A stretch of DNA of 49,482 bases from Verrucomicrobiota bacterium (GTDB lineage Bacteria; Verrucomicrobiota; Verrucomicrobiia; Opitutales; Opitutaceae): assembly GCA_018239845.1 (NCBI GenBank), contig JAFEGO010000012.1:1-49482 (forward strand), given 5' to 3'. The first letter of the stretch is position 1. The number at the start of each line of letters is the position of its first letter. This document shows, one piece after another, positions 8,035-19,388 of the stretch. A program made the position numbers and the translations under genes. Below the pieces are notes generated by a model, which did not search any database, was not told the origin of the DNA, and saw only the letters and a list, made by a program, of their open reading frames with translations.

Positions 8035-9443
8035 ACAAAACGCTGCTGCTCATCCTCTGCGACTTTCTCCTGCTGAACCTCCTCGCGCTCACCCGTTGGG
8101 AGAAAGCGGAGCCGACGCGGGCGAAACAGCCGCCCGTGCCTGAGATGGCCGCCAACGCCGCCACGAAGGACCAGGACCTCGTGGAAGCGATGAAACTTTC
8201 CCTCGCTGACGAGAAGGCCGCGCGCGACGAACTCGCGCAGCGCCTCTCGACCGCCGAGTCTTCCACCGCGGCCCGCGAGCAGAGCCTCACCGCCGCGCAA
8301 AAGGAAAAGGCGGCGGCCGAGGCCGCCCAGGCCCAGCTGGCCGCCACGCTCGCCGACACCCAGCGCACCGCCACCGACCTCGGCAAGAAGGCCGCGGACG
8401 CCGCGCAGGAGGCCTCTATGACCAAGGAGCAGCTCGCCCAGCTCCAGCGCGAGCTGGAGGAGAAGCGCGCCGAGGCCGAGCGCCAGAAGCAGGCGCTCGC
8501 CGCCCTTGAGCAGCAGCAGATCGAGGCGCGCCAGAAGATCGAGGGCCTCACCGTGGCCGCCAAGGTGGCGGAGCGCGAGAAGGGCTTGCTCAAGGAGCAA
8601 GCCGAGGCCCTGCAAGGTCAGGTCGCAGCCGAGCGCGAGGAACGCATCAAGGTGCAGTCCACCACCGCGCAGCTCGCGCAGGCCGTCGGCGACCAGGCCG
8701 TGAAGTCCGGCGAGCTCACTAAGGAGATCCGCGACAACCGGCCGATCAACGCCAACGTGATGTTCAACGATTTCCTCGCGAACCGCGTCTCGACGAAGTT
8801 CACCGCCGTGCGCGCCGGGCTCTTCAGCCCCGCCACCCGCGTGAAGGATGCCGCGACCGTGCTCGTGACCGACGGCACGCAGACCTATGCTCTGCTGCAC
8901 ATCGACGACACGCCGTTCCCCATCAGCGAAAACAGCTACGACTGGGAAAAGCTGACGGTGGATTTCGCCAAGCCGCCCGGCTACCAGAGCAAGGCGTCGT
9001 CCGTGTTGTTCCTGACCATCGACCCGCGCGTCGTCGCGGTGCCGGTGGATGAGGCGCAGGTGCAGGCGCTCGGCGTGAAGGTGTACAAGACCGCGGCGGA
9101 TCCCTTCAAATTCCCCGACGCCGTGCTCGTGAACGGCGGTGGCAAGGGCTACGGCGAAGTCGGCTTCAAGCTCGACGCCTCGCAGCCCGGCTACGTGCAG
9201 GTGGACAACCGGCTCTTCAAGCGGATCTTCGGCACCTTCGCCCCCTCGCGCGGCGACCTCGTGCTGAGCAAGACCGGCGAGCTGCTCGGCATCATGGTCA
9301 ACAGCGACTACTGCGCCGTGGTGGGGAATTTCCGCCCCATCGCCCAGATCACCACCGGCGACAACGTGAAGGCGCAGAAGACCGGCGACCTGCTCAACAG
9401 CCTCGCCGCCCAGGTCCGCGCCAAGCCGCTGAAGCTGCAGTGA
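8031..9443 (+). CDS. Anchored coiled-coil protein with possible degenerate trypsin-like C-terminal domain
   Basis: 470 residues. Residues 4-21 form a hydrophobic anchor or signal ('LLLILCDFLLLNLLAL'). About 50-230 is an uninterrupted heptad-rich, Ala/Glu/Gln/Lys coiled coil. From about 240 a compact beta-rich domain follows. Near its end, 'SRGDLVLSKTGELLGIMVN' (from Ser406) resembles the nucleophile region of trypsin-like proteases (S-G-G-P-x(5)-G-x2-x-G-I-x-N), but the GGP is replaced and I find no matching catalytic histidine. It may be a pseudo-protease or a similar beta-barrel with another role. Start overlaps the upstream membrane protein by four bases. Confidence 0.7.
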   Translation: MNKTLLLILCDFLLLNLLALTRWEKAEPTRAKQPPVPEMAANAATKDQDLVEAMKLSLADEKAARDELAQRLSTAESSTAAREQSLTAAQKEKAAAEAAQAQLAATLADTQRTATDLGKKAADAAQEASMTKEQLAQLQRELEEKRAEAERQKQALAALEQQQIEARQKIEGLTVAAKVAEREKGLLKEQAEALQGQVAAEREERIKVQSTTAQLAQAVGDQAVKSGELTKEIRDNRPINANVMFNDFLANRVSTKFTAVRAGLFSPATRVKDAATVLVTDGTQTYALLHIDDTPFPISENSYDWEKLTVDFAKPPGYQSKASSVLFLTIDPRVVAVPVDEAQVQALGVKVYKTAADPFKFPDAVLVNGGGKGYGEVGFKLDASQPGYVQVDNRLFKRIFGTFAPSRGDLVLSKTGELLGIMVNSDYCAVVGNFRPIAQITTGDNVKAQKTGDLLNSLAAQVRAKPLKLQ

Positions 9444-9467
9444 GCTGCGGTGCGATGGCCTGATTTT

Positions 9468-9540
9468 TAGCCACAGATTACACCGATGGGCACAGATAAA
9501 AGGCCCGGCTATCTGTGCCCATCGGTGTAATCTGTGGCTA
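9468..9540. repeat. Perfect 31-bp inverted repeat
   Basis: Left arm 9468-9498 (begins TAGCCACAGATTACACC) and right arm 9510-9540 are exact reverse complements across 31 bases, separated by an 11-base loop. It lies 24 bases past the stop of the coiled-coil gene. The long perfect stem could stop transcription, but there is no U-run. It looks like a dispersed element: the 'CCACAGATTACACAGAT' type of word is common in intergenic repeats of this group, from general knowledge. Confidence 0.85.
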
Positions 9541-9565
9541 ATTTATAAATCAATTGGCGCATGAC

Positions 9566-9692
9566 GTAGGTTGCGCGCTTGCGCGCAACAGCCGAACCGC
9601 AGGTTTGGATCGCGTGTCGCGTTAAGACGGGGAGGCAACTCTGTTGCGCGCGAGCGCGCAACTTACCTCGCCCATGCCGGCTGGAAGCCGGC
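9566..9692. repeat. REP-like palindromes, second copy of the GTAGGTTGCGCGC family
   Basis: Ends GTAGGTTGCGCGC (9566-9578) and GCGCGCAACTTAC (9654-9666) match the element at 3290-3362 with one change. The interior differs and is longer here (101 bases in all). Right after it lies a smaller hairpin, GCCGGCT with AGCCGGC (9676-9692), ending in GCTACTTC like the element at 4063-4116. The repeats separate the coiled-coil gene from the convergent MarR gene. Confidence 0.8.
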
Positions 9693-9701
9693 GCTACTTC
9701 A

Positions 9702-10136
9702 TTACTCCGCGTCCAGTACCTGCAACAGGCGCTGGAGTTCGGGGCCGAGGCGGCGGAGTTCGTCGCGGTGGGCGGTGGAGAGCTGGGCGATCAGGGCCTC
9801 GCCTTGGGCGGTAAGTTCGATCTGCACGCGGCGTTTGTCCGCGGGGTCGGCGACGCGGCGGACGAGCTTCGCCTTGGCCAGACGGTCGATCAGGCCCACG
9901 GTGCTGTGGTGCTTGAGGTGGAGCCGCGTGGCGAGATGGCCGATGGACACGGTCTCGGCCGGGTCGAAGCCCTTGATCGCGAGCAGGGCCTGGTGCTGCT
10001 GCGGCGACAGGCCGGCCGCGCGCGCGGCCTCGGCGCTGAAATGCAGGAAGTGCCTGAGCGCGAAGCGGAAGTGGGCCAGCGCCTTGTAATCCGCCGGGGT
10101 GATGCGGCGGGGGGCGGAGGCGAGGCGCTTGGTCAT
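9702..10136 (-). CDS. MarR-family transcriptional regulator
   Basis: 144 residues from the ATG at 10134-10136 (a GTG two codons upstream is less likely). Winged helix-turn-helix: recognition region about 62-85 ('SIGHLATRLHLKHHSTVGLIDRL' pattern) and the wing 'DPADKRRVQI' (97-106) with the conserved Asp and Arg. Long helices at both ends serve for dimerisation. It is divergent from the ClC channel gene, and a perfect palindrome lies between them, so it most likely represses itself and the channel. The ligand is unknown. MarR proteins usually respond to phenolic compounds, oxidants or metabolites. Confidence 0.9.
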   Translation of the reverse strand: MTKRLASAPRRITPADYKALAHFRFALRHFLHFSAEAARAAGLSPQQHQALLAIKGFDPAETVSIGHLATRLHLKHHSTVGLIDRLAKAKLVRRVADPADKRRVQIELTAQGEALIAQLSTAHRDELRRLGPELQRLLQVLDAE

Positions 10137-10181
10137 GGCCACAGGGTGGAAACGGATGACAGGGGAGTCAATACGCGGAGC

Positions 10182-10210
10182 TTGAATTATATCGTAGTAC
10201 GATATTAATT
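10182..10210. promoter_or_regulatory. Palindromic operator overlapping a likely promoter
   Basis: ATATCGTA-G-TACGATAT (10189-10205) is a perfect 8-bp inverted repeat around one base, in an AT-rich island between two divergent genes. That is the classic size and place for a MarR-type operator. A possible -35 TTGAAT (10182-10187) with a weak -10 TATTAA (10203-10208) would direct the ClC gene and overlap the palindrome, so binding would block transcription. The promoter boxes are tentative; the palindrome is certain. Confidence 0.7.
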
Positions 10211-10219
10211 AAGAGCCGT

Positions 10220-12058
10220 ATGTCATCCTCTCCCTCCTTCCCTGCCTCCTCCTCGCCCCTGCGTGCGGCGCACCCGGCGTCCGCGCCCGATGGCCGCGCG
10301 CGCGCCTCGCGGCGCCGCCTGTTCGAGCTTTCCGCGCTGGCCGCGGTCGTGGGCGCGGCGGCGGGTGTCGCGGCCTACGCGCTCTACGGGTTGATCGTGC
10401 TGGTCTCCAACCTGGTGTTTTACCAGACGTGGTCATTCCAGCACCGGGATGCGGCGGAGCACACGCTGGGCTGGCTGGTCATCATCGTGCCGGCGCTCGG
10501 CGGCATCGTCGTCGGCCTCATGGCCAAGTACGGCTCGCCGAAGATCCGCGGGCACGGCATCCCGGAGGCGATGGAGGCGGTGCTCTTCAACCGCAGCCGC
10601 ATCGCGCCGCGCGTGGCGCTGCTCAAGCCGGCCTCGGTGGCGGTGGCCATCGGCACGGGCGGACCCTTCGGCGCGGAGGGCCCGATCATCCAGACGGGCG
10701 GCGCGCTGGGCTCCATCTTGGGGCAGGCGCTGCATCTCACGGCCTCGGAGCGCAAGGTGCTGCTCGCGAGCGGTGCCGCGGCGGGCATGGCGGCGACCTT
10801 CAGCACGCCGATCGCGGCGGTGATCCTCGCGATTGAATTGCTCCTCTTCGAGTACAAGGCGCGCTCCTTCGTGCCGCTGGTGATCGCGAGCACCATCGCG
10901 ACGGCGGTGCGCTTCATGCTCATGGGCCGCGGCGCGATGTTTTCCATCGGGCCGGCGGATTTCGGATTTCCGGGGTCGCTGGCCTGGTACCTGCCGCTAG
11001 GCGTGCTCTGCGGCCTCGTGGCGGCGGGCTTCAGCCACGCGCTCTACTGGATCGAGGATCAGTTTGAGAAACTGCCGTTTGACGACATGTGGTGGCCGGC
11101 GATCGGCGGGCTAGGGTTGGGCATCATCGCGCTCTTCGTGCCGCGCGTGCTCGGCGTCGGTTACGGGACGATCTCGGACATCCTCAACGTGCGGCTGGCG
11201 CTCGGCGCGCTGGGCCTGATCATGCTGGCCAAGGCGGCGGCGCTCCTGGTGTCGCTCGGCTCCGGGACCTCAGGCGGCCTGTTGGCGCCGATGTTCACCA
11301 TCGGTGCGGCGCTGGGCGGGCTCTACGCGGGCGTGGTGAATCATTTCGTGCCGGCGGCGCATCTGTCGCCGGGGGCGTTTGCCCTGGTGGGCATGGCGGC
11401 GGTGTTTGGCTCGGCGGCGCGCGCGCCGTTTACCTTCATCATCTTCGCCTTCGAGCTGACGCGGGACTACGACTCGGTGTTGCCGCTGATGATGGTCGTT
11501 GTCGTGGCGCACGCCGTGGCGCTGCTGCTGATGAAGAATTCCATCATGACGGAGAAGCTGTCGCGCCGCGGACTCCATGTACACCAAGAGTACGAGGTGG
11601 ACGTGTTTCAGCAGGTGCAGGTGGGCGAGGCGATGGACCGGCATCCGGCGATGGTGCCGGCGACGACGACGATCGGGGTGCTCGCGGAGCGCATCGCGGC
11701 GGGCGAAGCCGAGCTCGTGCGGCACCAGGCGCTGTTGTTGTCGGACGCGAAGGGCAAGCTGGCCGGGATCATCACGCGCGGGGACCTGGTACGTGCCTTC
11801 GAGCGCGACGCCGAGGGCCGCATGACGGCGCTGGAGGCCGGCACGCAGGAGCCGCAGGTGGCGTATCCGGATGAGACCGTGAGCGAGGCGTTGGGCCGCA
11901 TGCTGCAGGCCGACTGCGGGCGCCTGCCGGTGGTGGACCGCGAAAATCCTAGTAAGATCGTGGGCTACCTCGGTCGCGCGGCGGTGCTGGAGGCGCGGCT
12001 GAAGCGCGTGCACGAAGACCACGTGCGCGAGCCGGGCTGGCTGAAGACCGTCCGGTGA
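10220..12058 (+). CDS. ClC-family chloride channel/transporter with C-terminal CBS pair
   Basis: 612 residues. The ClC core (about 35-445) has the signature segments 'GHGIPE' (111-116), 'GPFGAEGPIIQ' (148-158) with gating Glu153, and 'GSGTSGGLLAPMF' (347-359). Two CBS domains follow (about 468-530 and 542-605), which usually bind nucleotides and gate transport. In Cl-/H+ exchangers a second, inner glutamate follows the one in 'AIEL'; here that place is Leu207, so this protein may act as a channel rather than an exchanger. This is an inference from alignment by eye. It is probably controlled by the divergent MarR protein. Confidence 0.92.
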   Translation: MSSSPSFPASSSPLRAAHPASAPDGRARASRRRLFELSALAAVVGAAAGVAAYALYGLIVLVSNLVFYQTWSFQHRDAAEHTLGWLVIIVPALGGIVVGLMAKYGSPKIRGHGIPEAMEAVLFNRSRIAPRVALLKPASVAVAIGTGGPFGAEGPIIQTGGALGSILGQALHLTASERKVLLASGAAAGMAATFSTPIAAVILAIELLLFEYKARSFVPLVIASTIATAVRFMLMGRGAMFSIGPADFGFPGSLAWYLPLGVLCGLVAAGFSHALYWIEDQFEKLPFDDMWWPAIGGLGLGIIALFVPRVLGVGYGTISDILNVRLALGALGLIMLAKAAALLVSLGSGTSGGLLAPMFTIGAALGGLYAGVVNHFVPAAHLSPGAFALVGMAAVFGSAARAPFTFIIFAFELTRDYDSVLPLMMVVVVAHAVALLLMKNSIMTEKLSRRGLHVHQEYEVDVFQQVQVGEAMDRHPAMVPATTTIGVLAERIAAGEAELVRHQALLLSDAKGKLAGIITRGDLVRAFERDAEGRMTALEAGTQEPQVAYPDETVSEALGRMLQADCGRLPVVDRENPSKIVGYLGRAAVLEARLKRVHEDHVREPGWLKTVR

Positions 12059-12085
12059 AGAGGTGTGATTTTTAACCGCGAATGG

Positions 12086-12107
12086 GATTTCGCCAATGCG
12101 CGAAATC
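12086..12107. repeat. Short hairpin after the ClC gene
   Basis: GATTTCGC and GCGAAATC (8 bp, 6-base loop) lie in a 140-base gap otherwise without recognisable features. The surrounding 'AACCGCGAATGGG' resembles the words of short dispersed repeats. It has no U-run and is too weak to call a terminator. Confidence 0.45.
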
Positions 12108-12201
12108 TTAAGAATGCGGCTCCGGCTGATCGCCTCCGCGGGCGAGGTCGGGGCCGCTGATCGCGGCCAGGGGATTAACTGAAAAAGCCCCAATAGAGCT
12201 T

Positions 12202-12615
12202 CTACCCGCAGATCAATGATATGACCAGCAGCCCCATTAAGGCCGCAATAAGTATGCAGTAAAATATGACGGTCGCTTTGCGGCCACGCTGAATTTTCCT
12301 CGCAGCGCTTGGGCCGATGGCAGCTTGGTATTTTCGGTCGCGCTCGTCTATGGCTGCAAAAAGCGGCAAGTGTTTTTTCCAAGCAATAACGCAATATGTG
12401 GCGATTGCCCCGATGAGAGCGAAGATCACAAACTGCGTCCAGAATGAGACGGGGGTGCTGATGTCGCGTGTGTAATCATTACTGCGATGTTTTTCCCATG
12501 AGGGCGCACCCATGACGCAGATTTCCACGACGTAGCCGAAACTGAGCAAGGCGATCAGGCCACAGAGTAAGCGCAGGGTAGGCCGCATATCATCAGGCTG
12601 TGTAGTAGCATCCAC
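12202..12615 (-). CDS. Hypothetical small membrane protein
   Basis: 137 residues from a GTG start (an in-frame ATG at 12588 would give 128). Three hydrophobic segments are visible: about 14-34 ('LCGLIALLSFGYVVEICV'), 60-80 ('FWTQFVIFALIGAIATYCVI') and 114-135 ('TVIFYCILIAALMGLLVISL'), with a basic stretch between the second and third. No family recognised. The local DNA is less GC-rich than its neighbours, which suggests a recent arrival or relaxed selection. Its hydrophobic pattern supports a real gene, but expression is uncertain. Confidence 0.55.
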   Translation of the reverse strand: MDATTQPDDMRPTLRLLCGLIALLSFGYVVEICVMGAPSWEKHRSNDYTRDISTPVSFWTQFVIFALIGAIATYCVIAWKKHLPLFAAIDERDRKYQAAIGPSAARKIQRGRKATVIFYCILIAALMGLLVISLICG

Positions 12616-12645
12616 TTAAGCTGGGCGTGGGTGTGAAAGACTAAT

Positions 12646-13386
12646 TCAGGCGAGTATCCGACGGAAGAGTTGCACGGCCATGCCGAGGGTTTGGTGGGCG
12701 AGCTCAGGGTCGTAGCGGTAGCCTTCGTCGCGGAGGAAGGCGTGGGCGCCGTTGTACTCGTGCCAGGTGAAATTGGCCCCGGCGGCGGCGAGGGCGGCGT
12801 AGATCTTGGCCCGACCCTCGGCGGGGACGTGCGGGTCCTGGCGGCCCCAGATCATCATGAGTTCGCCCTTGATCGCGGAGATGCGGTCGAGGGAGTCGTC
12901 GTTCATGCCGTGGCCGAGACCGCGTTTGTGGATGTCGGTCGCGTAGAAACAAGCCGCCGCGAGGACGGAGGGATTCATCGCGGCGCGGAAGGCGAGGTGG
13001 CCGCCGATGCAGATGCCCATGACGCCGAGCTTTCCGGTGCAGCGGGGATGCGCGGCGAGGTGCTCGAGCACCGATCGGGCATCGGTATCGTAGGCGAGCA
13101 CGGTCTTGGTCGTCTTGAGGGCGTTGCCGCGGTCGGCGCCGGCCTGATCGTAAGCGAGGACGGTGCCCGCGGGTTCGTACTCGTGGTAGATTTCCGGGAC
13201 GGCCACGATGAAGCCGTGGCCGGCGAGGAAGGCGGCGGTGCGGCGGATGGGCGCGGTGACCTGGAAGATTTCCGAGTAGAGGAGGAGGCCGGGGTAACGG
13301 CCGGGCGCGGCCGGCTCGAAGAGATGCGTCCGCATCGGTCCGGTCGGGGTCGGTAGGTCGAGGTGGGTGGCTTCTTGGAGAGTCAT
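12646..13386 (-). CDS. Dienelactone hydrolase family protein
   Basis: 246 residues from the ATG at 13384-13386; the open frame runs on upstream but is not protein-like there. An alpha/beta-hydrolase whose nucleophile is cysteine: 'GICIGGH' with Cys126, acid Asp184 in 'GRQDPHVP', His215 in 'NGAHAF', and the family's extra Glu39 in 'YSEIF'. This is the Cys-Asp-His set of dienelactone hydrolases, which open lactone rings in aromatic degradation, but many relatives have other, unknown substrates. No aromatic-degradation genes are nearby. It diverges from the sulfatase-like gene. Confidence 0.88.
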   Translation of the reverse strand: MTLQEATHLDLPTPTGPMRTHLFEPAAPGRYPGLLLYSEIFQVTAPIRRTAAFLAGHGFIVAVPEIYHEYEPAGTVLAYDQAGADRGNALKTTKTVLAYDTDARSVLEHLAAHPRCTGKLGVMGICIGGHLAFRAAMNPSVLAAACFYATDIHKRGLGHGMNDDSLDRISAIKGELMMIWGRQDPHVPAEGRAKIYAALAAAGANFTWHEYNGAHAFLRDEGYRYDPELAHQTLGMAVQLFRRILA

Positions 13387-13478
13387 AGGCGCACAATGTC
13401 TAGTGACTCCGGCCGAATGTCCAACGTCGGAGGGAGGTTCAATCTGGCCATGGCCGCAGGGCTGGCGTGTAGTGAGGC

Positions 13479-14669
13479 ATGAACGCGCGGCCGAATATCC
13501 TGTGGATCGTGACCACGCAGTGGCGCGCGCAGGCGTGCGGCTACGCGGGCGACCCGAATGCGCGCACGCCCGCGCTCGATGCCCTAGCAAGGCAGAGCGT
13601 GGATTTTTCGCAGGCGGTGACGCCGCATCCATTTGGCCCGTGGGCACGCGCCGCGTTGCTGACCGGCGTGCGGTCACCGGAGAACGGGGTGCGCGATTAC
13701 TTCGACGCGCTGCCGCCGGAGGCGCGGACGGTGGCACATGCAATGAACGAGCGCGGCTACACGACGGCGTTTTTTGGCAAATGGGGCGTGGGCCGGCGCG
13801 ACCAAAATCTGCCGCTCGTGGGCGAGGCCGCGGCGCGCGTGCCGGTGCCGGAAGGGGAGCGCGGTGGGTTTGAGACGTGGGTGGGCTTTGAGGGCGGCTT
13901 CCAATTAAATGATCCGTGGCTGAACGGGATGAAGTGCGCCGGCTATCAGAGCGACGTGGTGGGCGAGCGGGCGGCGAAGTGGATTTCGGATACCGGAAAC
14001 CGGAAACCGGAGAATTGGTTCTGCGTGGTGAGCTTGGAGGCGCCGCATCCGCCCTATGATGCACCGGCGGCGGGCATCGTGCCGCGCGCGGTGGAGCTGG
14101 CGGCGAATGTGCCGCGCGGCGGCGAGGCGGAGGCGAAGGCGCGGCGCGAGCTGGCGGGCTACTACGCGCACATCGAGGCCACGGACCGGGCCATCGGGCG
14201 GCTGGTCGCTCAGGCGGGGGACAATACCATCGTGGTCTTCACGAGTGTGCACGGCGACATGCACGGGGCGCACGGGCTGTTTCGCAAAGGCTGGCCGCAC
14301 GAGGAATCGGTGCGGGTGCCGTTGCTGGTGCGACGGGAGGGTTTCGGGTTCGGGGTTTCGAGTTCCGGGTTGGTGTCGTTGCTGGATCTGAAGCGCTGGA
14401 CCGTGGGTTGGGCCGAGGGCAAACCCGAAACCAACCCGGAACCCGAAACCCAGCCGATCTCCATGCCGAGCGTGGTGGCGTTGCCTTGGCAGTGCGACCG
14501 GGTGTGGCGCGGGGTGCGGACGGCGACGCGCAAGCTCGTGCTTAACGCGGACGGCTCGCCGTGGCTGTTTTTTGATTTGGAAAACGATCCCCTGGAGAGG
14601 AACAACCTCGCGGGCGATCCGGCGCGCGCGGGGGAAATAACGGAGCTGCGGAAACGGTGTCGGGCGTAA
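13479..14669 (+). CDS. Sulfatase-fold protein lacking the catalytic residues (pseudo-sulfatase)
   Basis: 396 residues, no signal peptide. The fold is plain: 'RPNILWIVTTQWR' (4-16), 'ALLTGVRSPENGV' (59-71), 'FFGKWGVGRRD', 'PHPPYDAP', 'HGLFRKGWPHEESVRVPLLVR'-type segment, and 'LENDPLERNNLAG' near the end. However, the formylglycine signature C-x-P-S-R is replaced: by alignment to R57-A-A-L-L-T-G, the Cys place is Gly53, Pro is Trp55 and Ser is Ala56. The first metal Asp is Thr13, and the Asp of the D-H-G motif is Val ('SVHGD'). Formylglycine chemistry and calcium binding therefore look impossible. The last codons and stop lie in a palindrome (14659-14677). It may bind sulfated sugars or be a decaying gene. 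Confidence 0.85.
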   Translation: MNARPNILWIVTTQWRAQACGYAGDPNARTPALDALARQSVDFSQAVTPHPFGPWARAALLTGVRSPENGVRDYFDALPPEARTVAHAMNERGYTTAFFGKWGVGRRDQNLPLVGEAAARVPVPEGERGGFETWVGFEGGFQLNDPWLNGMKCAGYQSDVVGERAAKWISDTGNRKPENWFCVVSLEAPHPPYDAPAAGIVPRAVELAANVPRGGEAEAKARRELAGYYAHIEATDRAIGRLVAQAGDNTIVVFTSVHGDMHGAHGLFRKGWPHEESVRVPLLVRREGFGFGVSSSGLVSLLDLKRWTVGWAEGKPETNPEPETQPISMPSVVALPWQCDRVWRGVRTATRKLVLNADGSPWLFFDLENDPLERNNLAGDPARAGEITELRKRCRA

Positions 14670-14677
14670 AGCCCGAC
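14659..14677. repeat. Hairpin overlapping the sulfatase-like stop codon
   Basis: GTCGGGC and GCCCGAC (7 bp, 5-base loop) are followed by CTACAC. The stop codon of the sulfatase-like gene is in the loop, so its final residues are encoded by the repeat. It resembles the other palindromes in the window that end in CTAC. Confidence 0.65.
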
Positions 14678-14696
14678 CTACACGCAAGCCACAGGC

Positions 14697-15305
14697 TCAG
14701 GCGGGCTCGGCGCGCTTGGCGCGGTAAGTGACGACGAGGGCGCGCAGGAAGAGCATCGAACTCAGCCAGGGGATGAGCACGACGGCGGCGCAGACGATTA
14801 GGGCGAGGGTGGGCTTCCACTCGCCGAGAAACGCGCCGAGCGCGAAGGTCAGAATGGAGAGAACCGGGAAGAAGGCCATGGGCATGCGGGCCCCGCAGGA
14901 GAGGGCCACGGTGCCAAGCACGGCAAAGGCGGCGGTCGGAAAATCAAGCAGGCCGAAGGCAAGCCCGATCAGGAAGGCGTAGCAGGCGTTGATGGACTTT
15001 GGCTCCTTGCAGACGACCATCTGAAGCACCACGGCGACGACCACGAGGCCGGCGGTCAGGGCCGGGAGGCCCCAAGCGGGCAGGTGGGCATGCGGATCGA
15101 ACTCGAGGGCCCGCAACAGGAGCCAGCCGCCGAGGGCGGCGCGGCCGAAGTCGATCGCGTGCTGGCCGAGCGTAAAAAACCGCAGCCAGTAGCCGCGCCA
15201 GGTGCGACGGATGGCGCGGTAGCGGACCTTGGGGCCGTGGAAAAGGCCCATGGGGATGAGCAGGAGGACGGCGGCGGAGATGAACTGGAACCAGTGGATG
15301 AGCAT
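14697..15305 (-). CDS. Hypothetical integral membrane protein
   Basis: 202 residues with five or six hydrophobic segments (about 6-22, 50-66, 78-98, 104-122, 125-160, 164-188). Family not recognised. The segment after the first helix, 'HGPKVRYRAIRRTWRGYW', is basic and would lie inside the cell. The gene lies between the sulfatase-like gene (convergent) and the large histidine kinase (same strand, about 67 bases downstream), with no clear link to either. Confidence 0.65.
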   Translation of the reverse strand: MLIHWFQFISAAVLLLIPMGLFHGPKVRYRAIRRTWRGYWLRFFTLGQHAIDFGRAALGGWLLLRALEFDPHAHLPAWGLPALTAGLVVVAVVLQMVVCKEPKSINACYAFLIGLAFGLLDFPTAAFAVLGTVALSCGARMPMAFFPVLSILTFALGAFLGEWKPTLALIVCAAVVLIPWLSSMLFLRALVVTYRAKRAEPA

Positions 15306-15372
15306 CGCGAGGAGCGCGCGCTAAATAGCCGGGGCGGGGGCGGCCCGTGCAACCTAATTTACGGCCCAGTCC

Positions 15373-19326
<3,954 letters not shown>

Positions 19327-19388
19327 TAAGGTATTCACCCTACTAAAAAATCGCAGGGGTGAATGTGCAATGTTGTTTTTCTAACGGT

